Of a stretch of DNA of 64,000 bases, positions 1 to 13,900 are shown one piece after another. The DNA comes from Adineta steineri (lineage: Eukaryota > Rotifera > Eurotatoria > Adinetida > Adinetidae), in the NCBI GenBank assembly GCA_905250115.1, contig CAJNOI010000077.1:303830-367829 (forward strand), in the 5' to 3' direction. The notes beneath the pieces were generated by a model. The model was not told where the DNA came from and made no database searches. It saw nothing but the letters and a program-made list of their open reading frames with translations. The position numbers and the translations under genes were made by a program. Each line of letters opens with the position of its first letter. The first letter of the stretch is position 1.

Positions 1-14
1 AAATAATTACTTAC

Positions 15-464
15 AATCACAATAATTAATATAGCCCACATCTATAAAGATGAATAATTATTTTTATTTTTTTTTTCGGAATAAAATAACTTACTTTGAC
101 ATTTTTCCACCAATATTTACTTTTTAATTTACTTGCATTTTGCGTAAATAAAGATGCACCATTTTGCAGAACATCTAATCAAAGAATTATTTATTTCAAA
201 AATTACTAATTTTTTTTTGTATACCAGCACGATTTTCTAATGTAGTTAATTTAGCATCACGTTCAAGAACTTGTTCAACATTACTTTTCATAATATCTAC
301 AACCTATGAACGATAAAAATTGGAATAAACGAGATTATTATTAGTTTTTTTTTAATTAATACTTGATTGACATCTGCTTGAAGATTGTCAATTCGTTTTG
401 TTGATTGATATTGTGTTGAACGAGCTGGAGCTTCATATGATGATGCCCTATTATTAACATTCAT
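15..464 (-). CDS. Synaptobrevin/VAMP, v-SNARE (3' end beyond window)
   Basis: Vesicle SNARE that pairs with syntaxin and SNAP-25 type partners to drive membrane fusion. Four exons read on the minus strand with clean GT-AG joins: 363-464 (start MNVNNRASS, 34 codons), 225-303, 95-174 and 15-41. They give a short variable N-terminus, then a classic R-SNARE heptad region (QADVNQVVDIMKSNVEQVLE, then ERDAKL and LENRAD), the conserved juxtamembrane KSKYWWKNVK and the beginning of the membrane anchor (MWAILIIVI). The remaining anchor exon lies to the left of base 1, so the gene is partial. The zero-layer arginine sits in the VLERD stretch. Closest in kind to neuronal or general VAMP1-4/synaptobrevin; the exact paralogue cannot be told from this fragment. 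Confidence 0.9.
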
Positions 465-1859
465 ATTTATTTAATTAAATGAATTTTTAAATAAAACATT
501 TACATAGTGTAATTAATTGTCTATTGATCACAATAAGAAATAAGTCTGAAAAAAAAACAATAATAAAATGTCGAATGAAACTTTGAGAGAATTTCTAAAT
601 AGAAATGACGCCATATTGGCATTGTTGTCATGTTTTCCTACATAAGAGGGGATTTTTTTTTATAGCTTTTGAGATACTAGCGACAAACAGAACAGTTTAG
701 TTGATGAGAAAGATTTTACAAGTTCAATGGAGATTTTCAACCAATCATTGATATGAACAAGGAGTTTCATGATCGTTCGTCGCTATGATTGATTTTTTTT
801 ATTGAATAACACCATGATTTATAGAATAATGTATATATTCTTTAAGAAAAAAACAAGTAGGAGTATTAATATTAGTCATAGATAGTAAGATGTATGATTC
901 ATATTTTCAATTTGATTTTGAATTTTTCAAAATTTTTTTTATAATATTAAATCTCGTTATGGATGATGAATTTTCTTCATAAAAAATCATATCAATGATT
1001 TATTGAAAAAGGAAATATAAGATAAACATTCGATTATATTTTATTAACTTTCAATCTGATCACATTTCTTTTTTTTTTATTTCCATAAAATAAGTACTTA
1101 GTATTCTTATTCTATAATATTTATAAATCAATTCTAATTTTTTCTGATCTAAAAGAAAATGTAATGCCACTAGACAAAAGGCTACATTCCACTTGAATTG
1201 AAAATTCTTAACGGAAATGCTTTTTTCCGGCATTGACTAGTTTTTCTTTTCATTACAACGATTCTGTTTTAACTTCTTATTGAACGCTAATACTTTATCA
1301 AATTTAGACATGTTACAAAGACGGAATCTATTTAACAATACTAGATTTCGATTGACGTTATTTTGAAATGTTGTCATTATATTTCATCAAAGAAAAGTTT
1401 TTAATTAATTAATATTTTTTACTCAATGATTAATAATATAAATATCTTTTCAATTTAAATACAAAAGTTTTGTTTAATAGAACAGTATCCATGTGTTTTG
1501 GAAAAAAGATGGTCTGAGAAAATGGCTATAACTTTTGAAAGGAGAGAGAGAGACGGGTTTTAACCGCTGGACAGAATACATCAGTACACATATTTTAATA
1601 AATCTGTAATTTCCATTTTCTCTTCTTGAGTTCAATGATGTAGGTCATAGTCTAATATATATCTCATGTCTGAATCAGTTATAAATCGAGGTTAAATATC
1701 AAGAGTAGATATATATTCTCAAGACACACATAACGAGTATTTTTTTAGCATTTCGCCTATTAGTTTTTTTACATAAACTTACATGCCCTGCTGTTTCTCG
1801 GATCGTGTTCTTTTCAATAGAAATATTTTACTTATGAAATTGAATAGTTTCAGATAGAT
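465..1859. other. Intergenic, no gene seen
   Basis: AT-rich spacer between the divergent VAMP and Hook genes, about 1.4 kb. I see homopolymer runs and short AT stretches but no codon-like open frame, RNA gene or clear terminal inverted repeat. It presumably holds both promoters. Confidence 0.5.
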
Positions 1860-4800
1860 ATGGATCGACGTATTTTATGCGATAGTTTAATTAAATGGGT
1901 ACGTGAAAATAAAATCATTGCTTTAGAAAATTTTCTTCATATATAGATGAAAACATTCGATCTAAATCGAACGATTAACGGTGCTGGTGATCTATCCGAT
2001 GGTGTTCTCATAGCAATGTGCTTAAAAAATATGTTAGTTAACATATTATTTTCTTTTTTTCTTAAAATATATTCTTCTACTTCTTAGTGATGCAAATCAT
2101 TTTAATGATACTTGGGTGCAAAAAATTCGTACTGATGCTGGAGATAACTATCGAATAAAAGTATATTTCCATGTACATATATTTATATTATTTAATTAAT
2201 ATTATTTTGTATTTAGGCAAATAATCTTAAAAAGGTTCTGAAGAATATAACTGATTATTATTCAGAAGTATGTTCATATTAAAATACATACTTTTCTTTT
2301 TTTATTTATCAATTAATCGATAGGTACTCGGTCAAACACTTATTGATTTTCAAATGCCAGATCTTAATATGATAGGTAATTGAAGCATTTAAAATAAATT
2401 TTTGACTTCAAATTTGATTTCTATAGCTGAAAGTACTGATGAAACTGAACTTAGTCGACTTTTACAACTGGTTCTTGGTTGTGCTGTTAGTTGTGATAGA
2501 AAACAATATTATATTGAACATATTATGTCATTGGAAGAATCCGTCCAACATGTCTTAATGAATGCTATTCAAGAGGTTATATATAAATATAGAAAATAAA
2601 TATATATATCCTAGAAATTGATATTCTAGTTAATGGTAAAAGAAAATCGAAAAGTGAATGAAGAATATTCAGAATTAGGAGATCAAGTAAATTAAATTTA
2701 TCGATTTTTTTTCTTTTTCTTATTTTTTCTATAGTTAAAACATGCATTAGAAGAACTTAATCGAGTTGTTGAAGCTAAAGAAGAAATTGAACATCGCTGT
2801 CGTGAACTTGATTTACAAATATCTACACTTCAAGATGAAAAACTTGGTTTAGTTCAAGAAACCGGACGTTTAAATGAACGAATACAACAATATGAAAATG
2901 TTGAAGATTCCGAGTAAATTCAAATCAATTAAAATTTTATCTTATTAAATTCTTTATATTCAAGAGCAATTCCAAGAAGTCGTTATAAATCGCTACAAGA
3001 AAAAATTCAAGCACAACAAGAAGAAGTATTTAAACTTGAAACAAGTAAGAGAATCTCCGACGTTTTATACATACAACTCAATTGATCTTTTTAGCTTTAC
3101 AAGATTATCGAGCTAAACTAGATGTATTACGTGAAGATAATGAAAATCTGCTTAAACGAGTAAATTTTTCTTAACAAATAAATCTTATTCTTAAAATAAT
3201 TCATTTAGAATGATGATCTAATGGTACTTGCAGGTGATGCCCGTAATTTTAAAGATGAATTAGATATTCTCAGAAATAAATGTGAAAAAATGGTTTGTTG
3301 AATTTTTTTGAAATTCAAAATAATATATTATTTTTTTTTGAATATTAAAGACTAAATTAGAATCAACTATTGATGCGTATAAAATAAAACTAGAAGAAAT
3401 GTCAGATCTTCGACAACAAATAAAATTTTTAGAAGACACAAATTTACGTTTATTTGATGAAAAATCTAATATTGAACAAGAATATAAACAAGCGAAATTA
3501 TTACAAACACAAGTTGAATTTCAAAAACGAACAAATCAAGAATTATATCAAAAAATAAGTGAATTACAACGTATAGCTGATAAAGCACAATTTGAAAAAA
3601 GTCGAGCAGAAGAACGTTTGAATGCAGTCAATGCTGAAAAAATTGTTAGTATATATTAAATTAGAAAAAAAGACAAAAACTAGTTTTATTTTTTATAGAC
3701 TTTAACAAATGAAATTGAATTATTAAGAGAAACAAATGAAAGACTTCGAGGAGTAAACCTAGATGAAGGTAATAGGAAAATAGAATTGAAAATATATAAA
3801 AAACAATTTATTTTGAATAGCTGGTGGAACAACAAATACAAAAGATCGTTTAACTGGTTCACTTGAAGATCTAAATTTTCTTAATCTACCAGCAGATGTC
3901 AGGTAAAAAAAATATAATCATAATTATATTCACAGCTGTCGCGAATCAGGGAGGAGGATTGATCCCCTCCTCCAATCTTAAAAGGCTCGCGACTAGAGAC
4001 CTGTACGAAGTCAAGTAAACTTCCTGTCAATAATTCAACTTTAACGTTAAAAATTATTTAAGTTCATAGTTTTATTGTCCGACATTTTCTCTACCAAATT
4101 ATGTATTTTGAAGGCTAAGTCGATGCTTTGTTGAACCGCACCAACACAAAAGAAAACCGGAGTCACTTTCGACTCCGCCTTTTTCTGTATTTTATTTTGG
4201 TTTGTGAGACTCGATAAGAAGTCTACCAATCGTCCAAAATACGTAATTTTATAGAGAAAATGTCGGACAACAAAACTATGAGCTTAAATAATTTTTAACG
4301 TTAAAGTTGAATTATTAACATGCAACTTACTTGACTTCGACGGCGACTCCGTGCAGGTCCCCACTCGCGACAGCGCTGATCATATGTTAATTTTGTATAT
4401 TATTTATTTTTTCAGAGAACGTTTTATTCATTTACAACATGAGAATAAAATGCTTAAATTACGTCAAACAGAAGAGACAAATAATGAGCAAATTTTACTT
4501 CTTCAAGCAAATTGTGAACAATTTAAAGATCAAAATAATCAATTAACTAATGATTTATGGTAATTAGATTATCTCTTTCATTCTTTTTTGTTTTATTTAT
4601 TTATTATTAAATCATAGGATGTCAAATCGAAAAATACTTGAATTAGAAGCTACACTTAAAGATACAACATCATTAGCTGAGAATAGTACGGAAATAACTG
4701 ATCTTAAAAAATCACTTAATCGAGCTATGACACGACATGAAGAAGAATCAACACGAACAAAAAATCAAATTGATGAATTACAAAAACGATTAGATCATTC

Positions 4801-5411
4801 TGGTATTTAATAAAACCATGTCTTATATATTCACTTGTTGTTTGTATTTTTTATTTAGAAAAAAAACTTACAGAAAAAGAAGCTATTATAGCAACAAAAA
4901 CAGATGATATCAATGCAATGGAAGAACGTTATGTTCAATATTTAGAAAAAGCTAAAATGGTTCTACGTCAAATGGATCCACGTAATAGTAATTCTATAAG
5001 TCATCAAGAAATACAATCATTAAGAAAACAAATCGATGAAAAAGATCGACGAATGAAAGACCTTGAAGTATATAATATTTATTTCTATTTTGATAAAAAT
5101 TTTCTTTTTTTCGTCTATATAGAAAGAATATGAAAAAATGAAAATTATAAGAGAAGATCAAGAAAAATTATTAATTAGTGCTTGGTATTCAATGGTAATT
5201 TAATTTTAATAATATATGTATCTATAACGAATAATGAATATATTAGGGTAGTACATTTCAACGACGTGAATTTGAAGAACGTTTAAAATCTCATGAAAAT
5301 CAATCATTTCTTGCTAAACAACGTACAATTCCGTCAACACGTAAACAATTACCTCCTGATCCGTCCAATTCATCAATTAATGGAACAAATACAAGTGCTT
5401 CAAAACGATAG
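1860..5411 (+). CDS. Hook family microtubule/dynein adaptor
   Basis: Hook proteins link cargo and the FTS/FHIP complex to dynein. The first exon (1860-1898, MDRRILCDSLIKW) and the next (1947-2032) give the opening of the N-terminal Hook domain, including LCDSLIKW and the DGVLIAMCLKNIDANHF stretch. Further exons around 2218-2574 contain VLGQTLIDFQMPDL and LSRLLQLVLGCAVSCD, which are hallmarks of that domain. From about 2640 the remaining exons are almost entirely coiled coil rich in E, K, Q and L, ending at 5411 with a Ser/Asn-rich tail (NGTNTSASKR). More than 15 short exons are separated by introns of about 40-70 bp; one intron (3912-4415) is enlarged by a mobile element. A 3' splice site (agtttcag at 1846-1853) lies just 6 bases before the ATG. 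HOOK1, 2 and 3 cannot be separated; invertebrates usually have one Hook gene. Confidence 0.88.
3933..4378. mobile_element. Non-autonomous inverted-repeat transposon in a Hook intron
   Basis: A 446-bp insert fills most of one Hook intron. Its ends are CAGCTGTCGCGA on the left and, reverse-complemented, CAGCGCTGTCGCGA on the right. Inside, a long imperfect inverted repeat pairs about 4003-4092 with 4252-4360, including AACTTTAACGTTAAAAATTA in both arms and GAAGTCAAGTAA further out. The core at 4149-4185 holds a further small palindrome (CGGAGTC / GACTCCG). The left end also carries a GC-rich hairpin (GGGAGGAGG / CCTCCTCC). No coding frame is convincing; a 60-codon frame in the centre is chance. 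I could not find a clear target-site duplication. It is spliced out with the intron, so the host gene should be unharmed. Confidence 0.75.
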
Positions 5412-6022
5412 TCTTTCCACAACAAACAAATTTTTAAACAGTGACTTTTCATTTTATTAAATTATACGTGTGTTTCTTTGCATTTTTATATTATCAGTAT
5501 ATGTAAAATTTATTTTAGAAGTGTGCATTTGATCTTTGTATATATATATATATAGTATTCCATCGTTTCATAATATAAAAACAAATACTTTTCTTCAGGT
5601 ATCAAACGTCTATGATAGATATTTAGTGTAACATTGAACATCTATAATGATAAGATTGAATTAATAAGAGAAAAATAAAACTATAAATTTACGTAGATTC
5701 TATAACATCTAATATGCATTCAAACTTGATGAGAAAATATGGATTTTTCATATCAAATCGATTCATTTCGAACTATATCAATTCATTGTTGTGGTATATA
5801 TATAACGAAAAATGTACAACTCTGACAAGCGAATAGATTATGCTTTAATGAATAGTTTGATAAGATCGAACTCTCTAATACATTTACAGTTGTAACCTTA
5901 TAGTTTTTCATACTATGATGTAAATATATATAGTACATGAATGAATAATTCAAGTAGAAACTTCGAACAGCAATAAGAACTAAATATTTAGTTAAAAATG
6001 AAACGATAGAGGAAATATACTC
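5412..6022. other. Intergenic, Hook 3' region
   Basis: About 600 bp of AT-rich sequence following the Hook stop, with AATAAA-like sites near 5650-5690 and a (TA) run near 5540. No further gene is visible. Confidence 0.4.
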
Positions 6023-6522
6023 GGCTAGAAAAAATATTTTAATACGGGGGTACTGCGATACTTTCAAATATGATTAATAATGAATTTTATACCAAATGAA
6101 AGCCCGTAAAAAATGAGGTTTATTGGTACTAAACAATAAGGATTGTAGAAACTTTTGAATGTTGAGATGTTTAAACTTAGTAAATTCCATTGATCATAAG
6201 TGTGAGAAAAGTTATTGAGAAGATAAAGTTCGACTTAAATGTAACTCAAAATTCTTTGTTGCACCTTATGATCACTAGAACAGTACTCTTTTCGATTTTT
6301 TTTCAAAAACGATCTGCTTTTTTCTTCGTCTTATAAACCACTAAAAATGAGTTAGAACGATTATATTATGCAGAATTTCACAAACTTCGACAGTTTCAGC
6401 AGCTCTTATTATTTAGTACCAATAACCCTCATTTTTTATGGGCTTTCATTTGATATAAAATTCATTATTAACTCTATTTCAGAATATAGCGGTACCTCCA
6501 TATCAAAATATTTTTTCCAACC
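6023..6522. repeat. 500-bp foldback element (long imperfect inverted repeat)
   Basis: Two arms of about 145 bp, 6023-6166 and 6378-6522, are inverted copies of each other with scattered mismatches. The best matched part is ATGAATTTTATACCAAATGA with AAAGCCCGTAAAAAATGAGG on the left, against reverse-complemented TTTATATCAAATGAAAGCCC with ATAAAAAATGAGGGTTATTG on the right; both arms also share TTATTGGTACTAAA. The loop between them is about 210 bp with no gene. This looks like a foldback or MITE-type element. I did not see a convincing target duplication. Confidence 0.7.
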
Positions 6523-8426
6523 TTGTACTATTTACAACTAAATCTATAAGACGATTTAAGTGACCATAGTATTATTATTTGTATAAACAATCTTATAACA
6601 TACATGAACTATCTTGATCGATTATCTTCGAATAAGCCAATAGACACTATAAAATTCAATAAATATTGTATTTTTCATGAAAACATAAGGTGTTACAAAG
6701 TGAAGCCGCTACGAGCTGTTTCAAATTAAAAAAAAAGATTCATAACGAATGCCGTCTGTTTGTCAACAAGTATACCGATGACAATTGTCTAAGAGTAACA
6801 GCTTGTTCAATGGCATTTATGATAGAAAAAAAAAGACGAACGATATTATTTTTATGTTAGATGATGACTAGTTTATTCGTTGTCACTGTTTAGATACACC
6901 GATGATGCTTCTAATTGATCACACATCGCGCATAAATTGAACAACAGCTTGTTGAGAGAAACATCTTTAAAAAAAAATGAGATCTTTAAGAAGTACAATC
7001 AATGATCAATATCAATATATTTTCTGATCTTTTGATTCTTCAGACGTCAAAATTGAAAGATAACGTATTTTTCCAATTGTGTGACTGGCAAATATATGTG
7101 AATAGGTGATGATAGATTACACATTATGTTCTCTTCTTTTCCCAACATATCGTTTCATATTATCATTCAACTGACAAGTACACGATGTATCATATATGTG
7201 CGCGCATGTGTATGTCGTCGATGGGCTTGAAGTAATTGAATTAGTTTGAAGCAGCAGGTTAAAATAAATTGCTTATCTAAACAACAATTGGTTTATGTTA
7301 TTGAATAATATCCGTTCGATCAGTAGGAAATACATGATGTAAGAATTTTGAAATAGATACAAGAGATTTTCTACTCAAATTGATGTGAGAGAGATCAGAT
7401 AATCTATGTTTATATAAATAAAATTATCCTAAAAAAAATTTAGGCGAAATATTGAATAAATTTGTCATTAGTAGAAAATTTGAAAAAAATAAAAGTAAGC
7501 AGATTTATCATCACTTGTTCATCTTGATGGTAGTATTAGCAAAATAGGACGATAATTCTTGATCTGGCAATATCAAAACGAAACTACTCCTTGAAATTTT
7601 CAAGAAAACTATTATGGTCAATATTTGCAAGGTTTTTAAATGATCGTTTAGAACGTAAATATACTTCATTAGGATAGTCGACCAAAAACATAGGATTTGC
7701 AAGTTTTTATCTTATTCGTCATTAGGTTGACGTCAAAACATTTTCTCGATTAGTTCACTTACAGATCATTAATGCTAAGAGATTCTTCAACATCATATAT
7801 AATAAAAATTTACTCTGTACTCTAGATTTCATGTTAGTAAATATGCTTATCTTCAAGACTAACGTATAGATGAAGACCATTTTAGTAAGATTATATCAGT
7901 TTTAAAAATCGATCTTCGGCATGTGGTTTTATCGCTTTATGATTTTTCTATGCATCCTCTTAAAGTTAAGTTTGAAGTCTTGCTGATCTCTCAAATAAAC
8001 TGCAGGTTTTGAATATCGTCATTTTATCACTTATGTTTATATTATCGGTTTTAAAAATTAATAAATTTAAAAACTATATGTGATAATACGATAGTTTAGT
8101 GTTATTGTGTGAAACAATCTTCAAAAAATAGAAACAACTTTCATATAAGTGAGAACTGTATTTGTTTCAATAACCAATTTGTTCCGATCGAATTTGTACA
8201 AGCTGCTTATTGCGTCATGTGGATCTATCCAATTAATCTATTTGTCATCTTTAACCAATTGGTCACTCTTTTCTTTACCAATTGGATAAGTGTGAAATGA
8301 TGATACTTTTTTCCTTCCCAAAGAGAAAGAAAGGGAGAGAGAGAGAATAACGACGATTTTTCTTTTTCTTTTTCTCTCCTTCTTTTTTTACATTGGTCAA
8401 TTAAAGTTACGCATTGTAAACAATTG
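6523..8426. other. Intergenic, no gene seen
   Basis: Nearly 2 kb with several short open frames that lack codon bias and splice structure. A purine-rich patch (GAGA repeats) and its pyrimidine-rich counterpart lie near 8310-8390. Nothing else is supported. Confidence 0.4.
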
Positions 8427-8512
8427 ACAGTATAAATAGATATGATTCTAAGCAAAGGAAACCATATTCAGATATTATAATCTGAACCAACTCGCAACTC
8501 TTCAACACAGGT
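8427..8512 (+). promoter_or_regulatory. Possible TATA promoter and 5' UTR exon
   Basis: A TATA-like box (cagtataaatag, 8427-8438) is followed about 70 bp on by a strong 5' splice donor (caacacag|gtaagt, 8504-8516). A matching acceptor (tgttacag, 10901-10908) lies 50 bp before the ATG of the DHHC-phosphatase gene. This would make a non-coding first exon and a 2.4-kb leader intron. It is an inference from signals only. Confidence 0.3.
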
Positions 8513-10908
8513 AAGTTTCTTCTTTATCTATATTCTTGTTTCTTTGACTTATGGCACATTAATTCACGGCTACTAATGTTTATGTTTGCCGTGCACTACC
8601 GTGTCATGCATCGAGAAACAATTTTTCGACGATAAATATATATATTTATTTTTTTATTGAAATTAATGTTTAATTTAATATTCATTAGTTCAGTTTCGGT
8701 CAATGGCACATAATTTGAAGACGGTTGAAATTGAATAATCCGTGTTTATCTTTGTGCCACAAATCGATTTGAATGCTACTAAATGAATTATATAGTTACA
8801 AAAAAAGTTATAAATATAAGTTGGAAAAATATTATCATAATATGAGTTAATTGACAAGATGTCAAGGCTTAAAAAAGAAGTACTTGTTGTGATTATAGTA
8901 TCAATAAACCAAACAAAAGTTACTCTTAAACATGCATGTTTATTTTTGGATCAATTAAAGTGCATTTTCAAGAAGTTTATGAAGTGAGAGGCGGAGTGAT
9001 GATTATGTACGTGATAAAATGATAATTGTAGTAAAAATTTTAGAGATCAACGAGAAGATTGCATATGAATAGTTTAATTATGTATTTTCATAATATAAAT
9101 AACATTAAAGTTACAATTTCAATAAATATATTATTTGCAAAATATAAAAGAGAAGTGAGATTCATATAGATAACATGAAATAAAAAATTTGCAAAAAAGA
9201 ACAAATCGAACAGACAATAATATCTTTGAAAGTGTACTACTATGGAATACTGATTCTATTGCAAAGGCATCATTTTTCATTCTACAAGCAACAGTGAATT
9301 AAAATATGAATGATTATCTGATAAAATAATACAAGATATTATTCGATGAACAAATTTGTAAGGATAAATTGAAGCTTTTATGACTTTAAAGTCAATGGTA
9401 TTGAGTTGTAAGTTGCTTGTTTTATGTAACAACATTTCATTTAGCTTATGGATACAGAGCGAACTAGATTTATAATAGGCGTGGCATTTTGATCATCCTA
9501 ATATCCTTAGTTTTTCTCATTAAAATAAATTTGTGATTTTTATCTAAATAAATGCAGAAGTTGCAGCGATGAAATGTATTAGAACAGTTTTCAACCTTTA
9601 ATGGAAAGTAAAAGACAAAAATGAATAAAATTAGAAGATGTTGCTATTGCTTACAGAAGAGATGAATAGTATTTCGAAAGTAGTTTCAGAACATAATGAC
9701 ATACAACACTAGTATTATCAAATCCTTTTTGAATGTCCTGATTCTAAAGAAGATTCATGATTTTGAAAGAGGACGGAAATATGGAATAAGCAGTACGTTC
9801 ATTTTGATCCTGGTTAGAGTCCTACATCGTAGTGTGCTAATAAATTCATCAGTATTGATGAAAAGTCGGGCAAGTCGATTCTGTATGTATGTCCCAGTTA
9901 AACTGATACAAGTAGAACAATTCAATAAGGATCGAAAATGAATATTTTCATCAACGATGAGCTTCATATGATAGTTACTATTTTCGACGATAGCATGGTC
10001 GTATTTTATTCCGAGTAAATAGATATTTATCTAATCACTTGCATTACAATAACTTTCTTGTTGTTAATATTGTAGATTATCTGATATTATAATCGATAGT
10101 CGAATATAATTTTGTTATTGTCTTATAAAAAACGATTATTATTAATAAATATATGCAATCTACGGTTGTAATTTTTATTATCAACATATATTTGGTTATA
10201 TGTTGAGCAAACAAATAATAATATTTATATAAGTCACTACTGATTCCTATTAAGGTATACTACATTTAGAAAAAATCAGACAAATATCAAAATGTATGTA
10301 TATTGATTCTCTAAGCTTTTTAAAATAATACTGAATTTCACTTCACAACTGGACAGGTGTTCATTGTTACTATCAGAGAAAATATATTCCAGGAAAAGAT
10401 CAAATAATAAAAGGAAATTGTTTTACACAGTTTTACGTCACAGTAAATATTAATTATTACTGCTTGGTGAAGAATTAAGTTGGTATTTTCTTTTGTATTC
10501 AATAGTAAATCAATTAAATAAAGTGAAGAATTTTATTTTTTTTCAATTATTTTTTTTCTTCTTCCTCGCGAAAGCATAGTTACTTAAAGAATTTGTTTTT
10601 ATTTTAAAGTCTTTGTTTTCTTTAGAAAAAAATAACCTTCTCATTTTATCAATACTATTTTTTTTCAAGGAAAAGTGAAAGAATAACGTGGACTGTAACA
10701 GAACAGAAAGAATCATCTGTAAAAAAAACTTTCTTTCCTGCTATGTGCCATTATGAATAAGTGAAGTAGGTAGAAATGACATGAAGAAAACTAAAACATG
10801 TCTTTATTGCCTCTTATACTGCTTACCAACGCTATGTTACTGTTCAACTGAATAACAATTCATCGGAAGAGAAATATACTTAAAATAAGTATTAATCATT
10901 TGTTACAG
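8513..10908. other. Long non-coding stretch (possible leader intron)
   Basis: About 2.4 kb without a credible coding exon. It contains small overlapping open frames near 9696-9967 on both strands, which look like chance. If the proposed first exon is right this is one intron of the downstream gene; otherwise it is intergenic. Confidence 0.4.
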
Positions 10909-10958
10909 ATTAATTTAAAATTCAACAAGATCTTGATTTTTTATATCAATCGATCGTC

Positions 10959-13900
10959 ATGTACATGCGCCGAGGACAAGTATGTCTCATTCTATTCTAA
11001 TAAAAAAATATTTTTGATAACATACATGCATTAGATCTATCCAAGTAACACTGTTTCATATTTTCGTACATGTTGGACATATAAATCTTGGGGTACAGTC
11101 GTTGGTGTTCTTACTCTTATTCTAATATTGTCCGGATTACATATTGGTTGGGAGTAAGTTTTGTATTAATTCTATAATGAAGATATCATTAATTTTTCAT
11201 ATTAGTTTTCCGATACTTGTTAAAAATCATCATTTTTATTTTCCAATTTTATTTGGTATTGCACTTTTCTACACAATATTAAATTATTTATTCGCAGCAT
11301 TACATGATCCTGGTGTTTTACCACGGCCAAATGCAGATGAAATACTTCAAATAGAAAAAGAACAAAATATTCAGACTGATTTGTAAGATTCATCATATTC
11401 TGTTATTTTTTCAAGACGAATTAAGAAAAATTATGTTTTTTGTTTGATTATTTTTAGAAATGGAAATTATTTTCCATCTGTACCGCCACCAACAACAGTA
11501 CTTGTAAAGAATTTTCCTTATTCATCTACTTATTGTTATACATGTCGAACTTATCGTTTACCACGTGCTTCACATTGTTCGACTTGTAATGTTTGTGTTC
11601 AAAATTTCGATCATCATTGTCCATGGAGTAAGATTAAAACTGAATTTTATATATAGATTCTTCCTCTATACTATCAATGAACAGATCCTTGGTTTAAAGA
11701 CTTTTCTCAATCATTATAATTGTAGAGTTTATCATTATCGTCTAGCAACTATTCATCACTCTCTTCTTTGTATCACCACACAATCAATTATTTCTGATGG
11801 TCTTGTAAAGGATCTCTCATGTTAATTTCTTGTTCTTTGATATGTTATAGATAGTATATGGAAGCCATCGGAGTCTTGTAAGATCTTTTTTCGTTGATTA
11901 GCTATTTGAGAATCTAAAACCTAGTTCGAGTCAACAATCAATAAATCGTTCGAAGCACAGACTGACTGATCACAAGTTTGAAGAAAAGCAAGCAGCAATA
12001 ATCAAGAGAAGGAAATCATGGAATAGCAAAGAAAATTAAAATTTTCTCTCACAATTGTTTTAATGATTAAATAGTAACTGCGGTAGAACAGATGACACAT
12101 TGTGTGTGACTTCTGACTAAGAAAAACGATATAAAAAAGTGTTTTTCTCTAATGAGTTTCTTGTTAAAATAAAGTAGGACACAACAGTGGGTTCTATCAT
12201 GTCGAATTTGTTAAGGATTTACTCTGGAAAAACTTAAGTTTTGCACATAGATTCAATTAACTTTAGATTCTGAAGATCTATCGTTTGATATTAATCTCAT
12301 CATTACTAAAGAAGGCCCGAAATATTTCTGAAACATTCAAAAAAGCTGCTGTTATCTAGAGAATGATGTTTCAAATAAACCAATTTAGTTTTATACTTTC
12401 TTTGATTCATCGTTTAATATAATCCATACTTTAAGAGAAGTATAGTAAGCATATCAAAGAATATTTAGATTTGATATTTTTAAATAATATGAAAACTTTA
12501 ACTAATCAAAATTCGTCTATTTTAGTTAACAACTGTGTTGGTTTATTAAATTATCGTTATTTTTGTAATTTCATTCTTTCGATCTCAGCACTTTGTTTTA
12601 TTGCATTTGTTGGTTGTGGTGTAGCTGCTTATCTTCGATGGGACATCTATAAAAATGAGATCGGTCTTTTCTTTGCATATAATATTCCAAGCTTCTTTAA
12701 TGGTTTTGTTGGTTTTTGTTTTATGTTTACACTTATTCCATTCTGGTGTTATCATTGTAGATTAACAATGAATGGCGAAACAACCAGAGATGATGTAAAT
12801 TAAGAAAAACTAATTTTTTAATTTCATTTAATTTCATTCTTATTAGATAAGATATAAAAAACATCTAGAAAAAAATGAGTTACCTCGTGGATCACGATGT
12901 CATAATTTAATTGCATCATGGTGTGGTCCTACAAGACCATCGTAAGTTTATCTTAGTCTCGATAAATATTCATGATTTTTAATTAATATATTAGAGTCAA
13001 TTGGAATAAATCGTATGATGCAGATCATTATACAAACCAGGAAGCAATTTATAGACGAATACGTCCAACATTACTAAGCAATACACTTATTATATTAACA
13101 CAAAGAATTCGAGAACATATTCAAGATTTAGTAGCTAATAATTATCATGGTTTACAACAACAAGTAGAGGCATATCATCGTACAAATAAAAAAACTTTAG
13201 GTATATAATTTTGGTGCTCTACATGCATTAAACTTTTAGTATGAGTATACTCTTCTTCTAAATATTAGACGACAGATTACACATAAGGTGCCTGTTAATA
13301 GTCATTGCCTGATTTTCTCATAGCAGTCAGTGGAACATCTTCGAACTCATGATCATTTAGTTTATGCTTCAAAGGGGGGTTTTAATTTCAGTTTCTCGAA
13401 TAGTTTGTCAAGCAGTAAACATTGTACAGGACTTCCTTAAGATTGTAGAATAATCATTTCTTCATGGATGAATACATATGAAAATGAGAATCAAGTAAAA
13501 TTTATTATTGAATATTCTTATAGAAACACAATCAGAATTATCTTCGGTTACTGTTATGAGTCATCTTCAAACATACACTATTGAAATTAATTGTATTGGT
13601 AATAATCAAATCGATGCTCGTTATTTATTAATTGATGGTAATATCTATTAAATATCTGAGAAAAATATTTATTTTCCTATTTAAGCTGTTCAACAAATAA
13701 ATATATCCGCATTTTGGAATACAATATGGCTTCATCGTATATCATCTATCGTTATGCTTTATGAAATACATGAGAATGTATATAATGCTATTTTGATTTA
13801 TATTAATTCAAAATTTTCTTTTTGAATAGAATTCTTTAATTCAATATTGGCCTGATGAAAATAATCCAACGATTACAATTGAGAATACTTATCAAATTGA

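Noticed and set aside
4047..4229. 60-codon minus-strand frame inside the Hook gene
   Set aside because: It sits in the inverted-repeat arms and core of an intronic element, with no homology or codon bias.
9696..9967. Overlapping small frames on both strands
   Set aside because: Neither has splice structure, domain or codon bias; both are chance frames in non-coding DNA.
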